The translations under genes and the position numbers were made by a program. A DNA stretch of 64,000 nt from SZUA-547 sp963669265 (GTDB taxonomy: Bacteria > Pseudomonadota > Alphaproteobacteria > Rhodobacterales > Rhodobacteraceae). Shown one piece after another: positions 27,388-35,239 of this stretch; within the stretch, counting starts at the first letter, position 1; every line of letters begins with the position of its first letter. The stretch covers positions 186,001 through 250,000 of the forward strand of contig OY769916.1 of the NCBI GenBank assembly GCA_963669265.1. The letters run 5' to 3'. The notes under the pieces were generated by a model, which was not told the origin of the DNA, made no database searches, and was given only the letters and a program-made list of their open reading frames with translations.

Positions 27388-28405
27388 GCGCTCCCGATGC
27401 GTTCGCAGGCGTCCTTTCCATCACTTTTGACAGAGCGACGTCGAACAGTTCCAATCCCGCGCCGGGAAGATGCGCGCCTTCACTGAGCGTGCGCCGCCAG
27501 CCCCGTGCGCCGGGCCGCCCCGCGAATAAATGCAGCATGTGCCGGGTGATCTGCGTCAGCCGTGCGCCTTTCGCAAGTTCATCGGCGATATAGGGCCGCA
27601 TCGCCAGGGCCGCGTCCTCGGCGCGAGTATCCGGGCCAGCGACGCCGAATATGCGCCGATCCGACGGTCCCAGAATCTCGGCCGGCGTATGATAGGCGGC
27701 CCGACCGATCATCACGCCGTCCAAACCGGCCGCCAGAAACGCCTCCGCTTGGTCCAGAGACTTAATGCCCCCATTGATTGAGATCGAAAGGTCCGGTCGT
27801 TCCGTCTTAATTCGCACGGCCAGATCATAATGCAGCGGGGGAACGTCCCGGTTTTGCTTCGGGCTGAGACCCTCCAGCCAGGCCTTGCGGGCATGGATCG
27901 CAAAGACGCTTACGCCTGCTACCGCAACTTGATCGATGAAGTCCGGCAGTACGATTTCCGGATCCTGGTCATCGACGCCGATCCGACATTTGACGGTGAT
28001 CTCGGGTCCATGGCCTCCCGCCGCCTCCATCATCGCCACGACGCATTCGGCGACCAGTTCCGGCGTTCTCATCAAGCAGGCGCCGAACGCGCCGGATTGA
28101 ACCCGGTCCGAGGGGCAACCGACATTGAGATTAATCTCGTCATAGCCATAGGGCAGCGCGATCCGCACCGCCTGCGCCAGCATGTCCGGATCTGACCCGC
28201 CAAGCTGCAACGCGACGGGATGCTCTGCCTCCGAATAGGTCAAGAGGCGTTCTTGAGGTCCGTGGATCAGCGCCGCCGCCGTGACCATCTCTGTATAGAG
28301 AAGCGCGTGCTTGCTTAAGAGACGATGTAGATACCGACAATGCCGGTCAGTCCAATCCATCATCGGGGCGACAGATAAACGCCTGTCCAATGTCTTCCGC
28401 GACAT
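27371..28405 (-). CDS. dusA: tRNA-dihydrouridine(20/20a) synthase DusA, with island-supplied 5' end
   Basis: FMN enzyme reducing uridines 20 and 20a of tRNA. 344 residues: RRLSVAPMMDWTDRHCRY at the N-terminus, catalytic Cys in NVGCPSDRVQSGAFGACLM, AIHARKAWLEGLSPKQNR and INGGIKSLDQA. The start at 28405 fits the family. The first codons differ from a 26-codon dusA 5' remnant at 40430-40510 that still sits behind the upstream chromosomal gene. The simplest reading is that a genomic island entered the 5' end of dusA and supplied a replacement start, keeping the gene intact. Its current promoter would therefore lie in island DNA (28406-28542). Confidence 0.95.
   Translation of the reverse strand: MSRKTLDRRLSVAPMMDWTDRHCRYLHRLLSKHALLYTEMVTAAALIHGPQERLLTYSEAEHPVALQLGGSDPDMLAQAVRIALPYGYDEINLNVGCPSDRVQSGAFGACLMRTPELVAECVVAMMEAAGGHGPEITVKCRIGVDDQDPEIVLPDFIDQVAVAGVSVFAIHARKAWLEGLSPKQNRDVPPLHYDLAVRIKTERPDLSISINGGIKSLDQAEAFLAAGLDGVMIGRAAYHTPAEILGPSDRRIFGVAGPDTRAEDAALAMRPYIADELAKGARLTQITRHMLHLFAGRPGARGWRRTLSEGAHLPGAGLELFDVALSKVMERTPANASGALTDAG
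28331..28372. repeat. Left attachment-site repeat in dusA (attL-like)
   Basis: The bases encoding VAPMMDWTD of dusA. GTCCAATCC-A-TCATCGGGGCGAC at 28350-28372 matches 40446-40468 with one mismatch, and ATACCGAC at 28331-28338 matches 40433-40440. The in-between spacing differs by six bases, two codons. Confidence 0.75.
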
Positions 28406-28616
28406 AGTGGCGATTTTCCCTTGTGTAGATTGGGCAAACGGTGCGGACGGTGCAGTCGTGTACCAGTCTTGTTTAAATTGTGGTGCAGTCAATATAGATG
28501 GCTATATGAACCGGATTTGCACCGGATGGAGGTGAAAAGCAAATGGCGAGCATCTGCAAGTGAGCCTCCCCCACTGAGTTGGTCCACCGTTATTTTTAGG
28601 AAACGGAGGATCAGAG

Positions 28617-28895
28617 ATGGCGAACAAGCGACACAAACCGGAGGAGATTGTCACCAAGCTGCGGCAGGTTGAAGTGCTTGTCGGGCAAGGCATGGCGCGG
28701 GTGGATGCGATCCGCGAGATGCGCATTGCTGAGCAAACCTACTACCGATGGCGCAAGCAGTATGGCGGGATGGGAACCGACCAGCTGAAGGAACTCAAAC
28801 GGCTTCCGAAGGAGAACGAACGGCTGAGAAAGGCGGTGTCCGACCTCACGCTGGACAAGCTGATCCTGACGGAAGCCGCACGGGGAAACTACTAA
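28617..28895 (+). CDS. IS3-family transposase OrfA
   Basis: 92 residues with the helix-turn-helix of IS3-family OrfA (KPEEIVTKLRQVEVL, then AIREMRIAEQTYYRWRKQYG) and a leucine-zipper-like tail (ELKRLPKENERLRKAVSDL). It binds the IS ends. The last codons hold the heptamer G-GGA-AAC (28883-28889), a classical -1 slippery sequence in the correct register just before the TAA, so an OrfAB fusion transposase can be made by frameshifting. AACGGAGGATC precedes the ATG. Confidence 0.92.
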   Translation: MANKRHKPEEIVTKLRQVEVLVGQGMARVDAIREMRIAEQTYYRWRKQYGGMGTDQLKELKRLPKENERLRKAVSDLTLDKLILTEAARGNY

Positions 28896-29743
28896 GCCCC
28901 GCCCGCCGTCGCGCCTGCATTGATCATGTTCGCGGCCGGATCAAGGTGTCGGAGCGCCGTGTCTGCCGCGTTCTTGGCCAGCATCGTTCGACCCAGAGGC
29001 GCCAGCCACAAGGCCGGGCCGACGAAGAGCGCCTGGTCGCGGACATGATCGAACTGGCGCGCCAGTATGGCCGCTACGGCTATCGCCGGATCGCAGCTCT
29101 GCTGCGAGACGCGGGCTGGCTGGTGAACGACAAGCGCGTCGAGCGCCTGTGGCGACGGGAGGGGCTGAAAGTGCCTGCAAGGCAACCAAAGAAGGGGCGG
29201 CTCTGGCTGAATGACGGATCATGTGTCCGGCTGCGGCCGGAGCATCGCAATCACGTCTGGTCCTATGACTTCGTCCATTGCCGGACCGATGATGGTCGGG
29301 CGTTCCGGACGCTGAACATCCTTGATGAGCATTCCAAGGAATGTCTGGCCATCAAGGTGGATCGCAAGCTGAACTCCACCGATGTCATTGATGCGCTCAC
29401 CGACCTGTTCATCCTGCGCGGCCCACCCGCCTTCATACGCTCGGACAACGGTCCTGAATTCGTCGCCCAGGCTGTCCGGGACTGGATCGCGGCCGTCGGC
29501 GCCAAGACAGCCTACATCGAGCCGGGATCGCCGTGGGAGAACGGATACTGCGAGAGCTTCAACGCCCGATTCCGCGATGAGCTGCTCAACGGCGAAATCT
29601 TCTACAGTCTGCGCGAGGCCCAAATCCTGATCGAGCAATGGAGGCGACACTACAATACGAAGCGCCCACACAGCGCCCTGGGATACCGACCGCCAGCGCC
29701 GGAAAGCTTCGTTCCAATGGACCGGAGACCAGCCGTGCACTAA
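28748..29743 (+). CDS. IS3-family transposase OrfB (DDE domain)
   Basis: The frame is -1 relative to OrfA and is open from 28748; functional sequence begins near 28889 after the frameshift site (LLSPARRRACIDHVRGRIKV). It has the IS3 HTH_21 region (QYGRYGYRRIAALLRDAGW) and the catalytic DDE set: Asp in WSYDFVHCRTDDGR, Asp in FIRSDNGPEFVAQ, Glu in ENGYCESFNARFRDELL, with the terminal HSALGYRPPAPES. No stop or deletion is seen, so the element is probably active or was recently. Expressed mainly as the OrfAB fusion. Confidence 0.92.
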   Translation: MAQAVWRDGNRPAEGTQTASEGERTAEKGGVRPHAGQADPDGSRTGKLLSPARRRACIDHVRGRIKVSERRVCRVLGQHRSTQRRQPQGRADEERLVADMIELARQYGRYGYRRIAALLRDAGWLVNDKRVERLWRREGLKVPARQPKKGRLWLNDGSCVRLRPEHRNHVWSYDFVHCRTDDGRAFRTLNILDEHSKECLAIKVDRKLNSTDVIDALTDLFILRGPPAFIRSDNGPEFVAQAVRDWIAAVGAKTAYIEPGSPWENGYCESFNARFRDELLNGEIFYSLREAQILIEQWRRHYNTKRPHSALGYRPPAPESFVPMDRRPAVH

Positions 29744-29946
29744 CAATCAAACCGGACCAGTCAGGCGGGGCTGCTCACAAGGTTCAGCGGGCGGACGGGA
29801 CCAGCGCGCCGCGGACGTTCTCGTCGCAGCGCGAGGCGAAGCTATTCGGACTTCAATGCTGAAAACGGAACAAGCTTCGAGTTCTCGCTCACAAAATAAA
29901 TTTTCGAGTCCTAATACTGACCGGCCTCCACTTACGCAGCTACCTG

Positions 29947-30101
29947 TCATGTAGCACCTGAGACGTCCTGAACGGCAGCCGGGCGAGGCCGGAGCCCGTC
30001 GATTGCGTAGACTTCGACTGGCGTCGGCGCGATCGTCTCGGGTTCTGGCGGGCGGTAGCCGAGCGAGCTGTGGGGCCTACACCCCTCGTGATACATCATG
30101 G
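29947..30101 (-). pseudogene. 3' fragment of an IS3-family transposase
   Basis: Reverse-strand codons give MMYHEGCRPHSSLGYRPPEP then ETIAPTPVEVYAIDGLRP and a TGA at 29947. RPHSSLGYRPP is the C-terminal end of IS3-family OrfB proteins. Nothing of the catalytic domain is present, so it is a leftover of an older insertion, unrelated to the intact IS beside it. Confidence 0.75.
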
Positions 30102-30143
30102 CAGGACTGAACACCTAGGTAAGCCGTCGTCACTGTGAGGCCG

Positions 30144-31706
30144 CTATTCGGCAACACATTCCCCCCCGACTTGCGCGCCAAGGTTCAGTTGAGTCGGTTC
30201 TGGACCGAACAGATACCCAGTCGGATTAGGGCTCATCGCGGTAAGTGTTGTCGCAAAGAGGAGTGAAGCATCGTCCGCAACATCATTGCGCGCGCGTCCG
30301 CGGTTTTCGACCATGTTGCCCGTAAGGCTAAAGCCGAGCTGCTGCATGTAGTGGGATGCATTAATCATATCTGCGGTTGGGACGCCACAGCTATGACGAT
30401 AGGAGACAAGAGTCTCATAAACATAGAAGTTCGGGAGGAAATAACCCATGCCACCTGAACGGAGATAGATAGTAGGCGTGATTTCAATTCCCCTCGCAAT
30501 CCAGTCTGCTATAATGTCAGCGGCATCCTGTTCGAGCATCTCATTCCAATCGCGAAAATCTCCCGGAACAACGAATTCATACTCTGCAAAGGCTCGATCA
30601 AGCCCTGGCAGCCGTGTCAAAGGCGCAGGATTCACGCCAACGAAAACAACGACGGCCACCATGACTGCCTGCCATCCGAGAAGCAGTGCAGATAACGCAG
30701 GGCGTGGGTTCGCCAATGCTAGCGATAAAAGAAGGGCGACGCCCATTAGGTACGGCACGAAAAGCCGGTAGCCGAACATCATGTGCTGGCCGGACGCGCG
30801 ACTGGCATAGATTAGAAATAGGACCGCGCTGATAGCAGCGCCCCGGAGGATTGATTTTGATAATAGCGCACGTTTTGCCGATGACTTGGGCCAAGCGAGG
30901 AGTGCGATGAAGACCACCCCAGATAGGAGTACAAAGTTGAGAAGCGCGGAAAGACTGTCAATAGGGGCGCGTCCACCAAACGCAAATTTTAGGTAAAAGG
31001 AAGTCGGAAAGATATCGCCATAATAAATTGCTGAGAACAGTATCCAACTTGACGCCAAGGCGACGCATAGCAGTGCGCTGAGCCAAAGGATCGGTCGGCG
31101 GTACTCAACCACTGCAATAGCCAGCAGAACCGGCGCAGTCACGAGAACGCTGTCGTAGCGGGTCACGAACATTAGTGCGGCCAGAATACCGAGCCAGACG
31201 AAATCGGGGGCTTTTGCCGCACCAACCCGCGTTAATACCGCGAGCCGCGAAGTGAATAACGTGGCGAAACAAGTCAGTAACGCCGTCTCCAAGCCACCAA
31301 CTGTCCAAAGCACGAGGAACGGAGAGAACAGCGATAGTGCCGTGAAAAGCACCAACGCGTGCCCGCGCATACCTGTCTCGCGAAGTGCTGCGAACCAGCC
31401 AGCGAGCACGAGCAGTGGCGCAATGAGCCGATAGCTCCTAACCGGATCAAGCCCGAAATACGCCAAAGCCGTCTCAAGCAGCGCATGTAAAGGAGAGGTT
31501 AGCGCTGTTACCCGTTCACCAAGATTGAAGACAAGCCCATTTCCAGCCGCCGCATTCAATGCATAGCGCCCAACGATGTATGCGTCGTCTGCGACAAACG
31601 GCCAAGAAAGAGCGCATAAAGCAAGGAAGATTATCGCGCAAATAGTGATCGCCGTACCGTCTAAGTTGCGTGAGCGGAGTTTACCGAGTTTTTCATTAGC
31701 GAACAT
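30144..31706 (-). CDS. GT-C-type membrane glycosyltransferase-like protein
   Basis: 520 residues with about ten hydrophobic segments and a C-terminal soluble part of about 130 residues. The first periplasmic loop reads FVADDAYIVGRYALNAAAGN and is followed by GERVTALTSPLHALL. An acidic pair in that loop, then a G-E-R...T-S-P-L pattern, is typical of lipid-phosphate-sugar-using GT-C enzymes such as the arabinofuranosyltransferase-like family. Acceptor and sugar are unknown. The ATG at 31706 is preferred to a TTG nine bases earlier. It is the last gene of the island glycan operon and is AT-richer than chromosomal genes nearby. Confidence 0.7.
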   Translation of the reverse strand: MFANEKLGKLRSRNLDGTAITICAIIFLALCALSWPFVADDAYIVGRYALNAAAGNGLVFNLGERVTALTSPLHALLETALAYFGLDPVRSYRLIAPLLVLAGWFAALRETGMRGHALVLFTALSLFSPFLVLWTVGGLETALLTCFATLFTSRLAVLTRVGAAKAPDFVWLGILAALMFVTRYDSVLVTAPVLLAIAVVEYRRPILWLSALLCVALASSWILFSAIYYGDIFPTSFYLKFAFGGRAPIDSLSALLNFVLLSGVVFIALLAWPKSSAKRALLSKSILRGAAISAVLFLIYASRASGQHMMFGYRLFVPYLMGVALLLSLALANPRPALSALLLGWQAVMVAVVVFVGVNPAPLTRLPGLDRAFAEYEFVVPGDFRDWNEMLEQDAADIIADWIARGIEITPTIYLRSGGMGYFLPNFYVYETLVSYRHSCGVPTADMINASHYMQQLGFSLTGNMVENRGRARNDVADDASLLFATTLTAMSPNPTGYLFGPEPTQLNLGAQVGGECVAE

Positions 31707-31810
31707 GTTGGGCAAATTTGTGATTACTCAGGCGTTAGTTTGATGAATTCGTCCCGAGAGGGAAAATTTGATATCCGAGTATCCGATCTCGCGAAGCCTT
31801 TGTGACGCGC

Positions 31811-33349
31811 TCACGACGTATGGTCAACATGCAGGTAGGCCTTCAGGTTCCGTGTCTGGAACGCCATTCTGTAGTTGGCGTCAAGGAATGCCGCCAAATC
31901 CGGCAGCGTTCTAAGAGCTTCGTCGGACGCCATCGGTTCGACCGGGTTTGCATCGTTTCGAGCAACTATGAAGACCACAGGCGGTTCCTGGGCAATTTCA
32001 TCTAGGAACATTTCGCTCAACCTGGCGAAGTATTCGGGATGGGTCTGGGCAAGTTGAGGGTGCCAAATTGGTGCGTCGGCAAAACTTGGGCCAACGAACA
32101 TTCGTTCAGAGAATATATAGATTTGACTTTCCATGCCCCAAATGAAAATCCGATCATCAGGATCAGTTACCGACCTTACCCATGCGGCCATCGCTCTGGA
32201 TTCGCCCGGTCCCGCCTTGCCGCGCATATGAAATCGAGTATCTCGCCAATCTGCTGAAGACTTTCCGGCGAGCGCCATGCCTTGCTCGAACAGGCGCGGG
32301 CCGAATATCTGAAGCGAGCCTAATATTGTGACTAACACCAAGAACGTCGCGGCGGCTTTGCTTAAAAGACGCCCGTTTTGGTAGATCACCCCAAAGCAGG
32401 CCCCCAGAAAAAGAGCAGTCGATGCTGCGACCGGTACAGCGTGATAGGCCCAACCACGGCCCTGAAGAACTGCACCGAGAAACGCCGTCGCCAGTATGGC
32501 CAGCAACGCGATGGGCAACCGCAAGTTATGTCTGGGGAGCGAAATTAGAAACGCGGGCAACAATAGAGCAACGCTGTAGTACAATGAGATCAAGACACAA
32601 AAACGCAGCAATGCCTCCAAACCGGTCAATCTTCGAAAGCCGCTATATGCGAAAGCGCGATCGACAACGGAAGCCTTAACCGCGGGCCATGCATCATGGA
32701 GTGTTAGGTAGGCCGTGGGCAGGGCTAAGAAAGCAGTTCCACCGAGAGAGATCCACAGCGCTCGACGCAAGAAGGTGCTAGTCGACTTGCTCTCGATAAT
32801 TAGCAAGAGCCCGCTAGGCAGTATGTAGATGGCAGCGCTGGTTTTGGTGAAAACTGCTGCAGCTAAAAGAGCGCCAGCAAGAAAGTTCAGAAGTTTTCGA
32901 TCAGGTGCGTACGCAAACGTCGCCATCGCCGAAAGAGCGAACGTGAACGCAATGCCGTCCTTTTGGGCGATTTCCCACCATCCCATCGTCTGCGGCCAAA
33001 GTAATGCCGTAAATACGGCTGCACCGTTCGCTGCCGCGTTTCCGACGGTTGAGCTAACAAGACTGTATCCAGCCAGAATCGTGAGAAGCGCAGTTAGGAA
33101 ATGCACTATCCATGGCGTCAGAAGGGGAGCACCCGTTATTGCATTCAAAAAAAGATATAAGAAACCAAGGCCAGGAGTATTAACGACCGCAATATCACGA
33201 TACATGACACTTCCATTTTCAAGCGCCATAGCAACAGTGAGCCAGTTCGATTGATCGCGTCCAAGTTCGCTCGACGCCGATGGCAACAGCAAGATCGCCG
33301 CAAGCAATAAGGACACGAGGAGAAAACGGTGTCTTGCAACGAAACTCAC
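31811..33349 (-). CDS. GT39-like polytopic membrane glycosyltransferase
   Basis: 512 residues, about eleven hydrophobic segments, then a soluble C-terminal region of about 130 residues containing WGMESQIYIFSERMFVGPSF. The first loop has ELGRDQSNWLTVAMALENG and VMYRDIAVVNTPGLGFLY, the 'acidic residue, then Y-D/N...P-G' layout of GT39/PMT-like lipid-linked sugar transferases. Its GTG start overlaps the stop of the GT2 gene by four bases (33346-33349), so it is coupled to that gene, which could make its lipid-linked donor. Substrate unknown. Confidence 0.75.
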   Translation of the reverse strand: MSFVARHRFLLVSLLLAAILLLPSASSELGRDQSNWLTVAMALENGSVMYRDIAVVNTPGLGFLYLFLNAITGAPLLTPWIVHFLTALLTILAGYSLVSSTVGNAAANGAAVFTALLWPQTMGWWEIAQKDGIAFTFALSAMATFAYAPDRKLLNFLAGALLAAAVFTKTSAAIYILPSGLLLIIESKSTSTFLRRALWISLGGTAFLALPTAYLTLHDAWPAVKASVVDRAFAYSGFRRLTGLEALLRFCVLISLYYSVALLLPAFLISLPRHNLRLPIALLAILATAFLGAVLQGRGWAYHAVPVAASTALFLGACFGVIYQNGRLLSKAAATFLVLVTILGSLQIFGPRLFEQGMALAGKSSADWRDTRFHMRGKAGPGESRAMAAWVRSVTDPDDRIFIWGMESQIYIFSERMFVGPSFADAPIWHPQLAQTHPEYFARLSEMFLDEIAQEPPVVFIVARNDANPVEPMASDEALRTLPDLAAFLDANYRMAFQTRNLKAYLHVDHTS

Positions 33350-34284
33350 CGGCTCGGCTTCCGTTGAACGTCCTCTAGAATTCTTCTCTGCGAAGCCAGC
33401 ATGTCCGCCAAAATACCGCTCATGAATAGCTGCACGCTTAGGATCAGGAGCATCGCCCCGATGATGATTGCCGCCACATGTTGTTGAAACGTACCGCCGG
33501 AAAGCTTTTGGATGAGCACGTAAACTTCAAGGCTGAACCCGAGAATTGCGAATATCCCTCCAAATGTCGCAAAAAAATGGAGCGGCTTTTTTACGAAGAG
33601 CCCGAGGAAAGCCACTGTGCAAAGATCAAGAAAGCCTGTCCAGAAACGCGACGCTCCATACTTGCTTTTTCCAAAGCTGCGCTTGCGGTGGATCACGCCA
33701 AGCTCAGTGACCAGCATCCCGTTCAGGTGCGAAATTTGCGGAATGAAGCGGTAGAGGTCGCCGTAAAGATTCAATGATTGCACTACTTCTCGTCGCATGA
33801 TCCGGAAGCCACTATTCGTGTCATGCAGATCCAGACCAAATAGCTTACGAAGCAAGAAGTTAAAGGGTCGAGACGCGATTGCCTTGCGCGGCTCATTGTC
33901 CATCCTGCCAATCTTTCTTCCGATCACGAGATCGAACCCGCTGTGGAGCTTTTCGAGAAGTCTTGGGATTTCGGCCGGGTTGTCTTGAAGGTCGGCATCG
34001 AGAGTGACGATCAATTCGCCCTTTGCCGCCAAAAAACCCCGGTTGTAGGCTTCAGATTTACCCATGTTTCGTCCAAGCCGAACGATCTTGATGTTGTCGT
34101 GTCCCTCCTTCGTTTGTTGCATAACTTCAGCAGTGCTGTCAGTCGAACCATCATCGACCCAGATGATCTCATAGCTACAATCGATCTCGTTCATCACCCA
34201 GTGGATTTCGTCCGCCAGGATTTCGATCGACTCTTCTTCATTGTAGGCCGGAATGACAAGGCTGAGAGTAGATGATTCTGTCAC
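33346..34284 (-). CDS. GT2 polyprenyl-phosphate glycosyltransferase (DPM1/GtrB-like)
   Basis: 312 residues: GT-A domain with SLVIPAYNEEESIE, WVDDGSTDST, the DXD-type metal site TLDADLQDNPAEIP, and the HDTNSGFRIMRR acceptor loop, followed by two C-terminal membrane helices (about 230-290). This arrangement is that of enzymes that attach a sugar to undecaprenyl phosphate on the cytoplasmic face. The GT-C enzymes downstream would use the product on the other face. A GTG start at 34284 follows GAGGAAAATCCT. The sugar cannot be told. Confidence 0.9.
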   Translation of the reverse strand: MTESSTLSLVIPAYNEEESIEILADEIHWVMNEIDCSYEIIWVDDGSTDSTAEVMQQTKEGHDNIKIVRLGRNMGKSEAYNRGFLAAKGELIVTLDADLQDNPAEIPRLLEKLHSGFDLVIGRKIGRMDNEPRKAIASRPFNFLLRKLFGLDLHDTNSGFRIMRREVVQSLNLYGDLYRFIPQISHLNGMLVTELGVIHRKRSFGKSKYGASRFWTGFLDLCTVAFLGLFVKKPLHFFATFGGIFAILGFSLEVYVLIQKLSGGTFQQHVAAIIIGAMLLILSVQLFMSGILADMLASQRRILEDVQRKPSR

Positions 34285-34294
34285 AGGATTTTCC

Positions 34295-35239
34295 TCAGTT
34301 TTCCCTTGGAGTTGTAGGGGAGCGCAGCACCATCAATGCTCCAAAAGCAGCCAATAGAAATTCGCCTGCTGTCATAATGATCCGCAGCGCAACGGCCAGT
34401 GCGATTGATGCGACTGGGCTGATACCAATGAATGTTAGCCAAATGGATATAGTGGATTCCCTTACGCCAGCTCCCGACGGCGCGATGAGAACTAAAAAGC
34501 CTGCTATTAAGCCGCCAATAGTTGCTGCAGCAACCTGTGCCCACGTTCCAGTCCATTCGGGAGCAAATCCTTGAACGAGTACATAGCCGGTTGTACCGAA
34601 CATCAACCAAACAAGTGCTAGCAAAATGAAATTAATCGCAAGCGCGCCAAATGGTTGATACATACCGCCTCGGACGCGGACCTGCCATTTAGCTGGCAAA
34701 CGTTTGAGGATTTGTTGGCTTGCTGCAGTGTAAATCAACGCCAGAGCCAAGGCAATGACTGGCGCGCTGGCAACGCAAATCGCCCACCCGAAAGCCGCCT
34801 CGCTGACGACGTAAGCTGTAAGCATGATTAGTGCGCCAATGACTTGGTAGGCAATGAGGAAGACGAGTGAGTAACCTGCGATCTGATAAGGATCTGCGCC
34901 CCGACCTTTGGCCAGATACGAAAGGCCGCCTATCTGCCAGACCTTCCCGGGAAGGTATCTTCCAATAAAGGACAACGAATAGATCCCGATACCATCCCAA
35001 ACTCTGATGCTCTCGGCGACCTTTCTCGCCCCCATCGCCCACGCCAGGCCGTGGAGTCCATGCGCTACGAGAACCAATACTGTGGCCAGCAAGATGTGCT
35101 GGATAGGTAGTGCGGGCCATTCGACAGACTGAGTCTTTTCTACGGCATCCCAAACCACCCATCCAAAGAGACCAAGACCTAGGAAGAGTCCGATTGGCCG
35201 TAGCAGCAATTTATGCTCCGTCATCGTCTTCAGAGGCAT
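34295..35239 (-). CDS. Lysylphosphatidylglycerol synthase TM-domain/flippase-like protein
   Basis: 314 residues with about eight hydrophobic segments. IGIYSLSFIGRYLPGKVWQI in the first third and LIAPSGAGVRESTISIWL near the C-terminus are the two marks of the UPF0104/LPG-synthase transmembrane family, where the P-G and P-G-G-x-G-V-R-E loops recur. Such proteins next to polyprenyl-sugar transferases are often taken as flippases, which fits this cluster but is not shown. A second in-frame ATG at 35224 is an alternative start. It overlaps the upstream gene by about 29 bases. Confidence 0.75.
   Translation of the reverse strand: MPLKTMTEHKLLLRPIGLFLGLGLFGWVVWDAVEKTQSVEWPALPIQHILLATVLVLVAHGLHGLAWAMGARKVAESIRVWDGIGIYSLSFIGRYLPGKVWQIGGLSYLAKGRGADPYQIAGYSLVFLIAYQVIGALIMLTAYVVSEAAFGWAICVASAPVIALALALIYTAASQQILKRLPAKWQVRVRGGMYQPFGALAINFILLALVWLMFGTTGYVLVQGFAPEWTGTWAQVAAATIGGLIAGFLVLIAPSGAGVRESTISIWLTFIGISPVASIALAVALRIIMTAGEFLLAAFGALMVLRSPTTPREN

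Larger units (their letters stand above)
28561..29777 (+). mobile_element. Intact IS3-family element, IS407-like group
   Basis: A 1217-bp element. The left end reads TGAGCCTCCCCCACTGAG and the right end, reverse-complemented, TGAGCAGCCCCGCCTGAC, so the terminal repeats are imperfect but clear. CAAG flanks both ends (28557-28560 and 29778-29781), a 4-bp target duplication as expected of the IS407 group. It contains overlapping orfA and orfB with an intact DDE triad. The perfect duplication suggests this is the most recent insertion in the island. Confidence 0.9.
28543..29862 (+). pseudogene. Probable fossil 5' end of the island integrase, split by an IS
   Basis: GGAGGTGA at 28528-28535 precedes an ATG at 28543. 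Reading six codons to 28560, skipping the IS (28561-29777) and one copy of its CAAG duplication, the frame continues at 29782 and gives MASICKVQRADGTSAPRTF then SSQREAKLFGLQC, stopping at 29862. MASI-K plus a later RTF-S-REA pattern resembles the arm-binding N-terminus of tyrosine recombinases. It diverges from dusA next to the left attachment site, where such an integrase is expected. The catalytic domain is absent, so the gene is dead. The match is short and rests on pattern recall. Confidence 0.45.
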
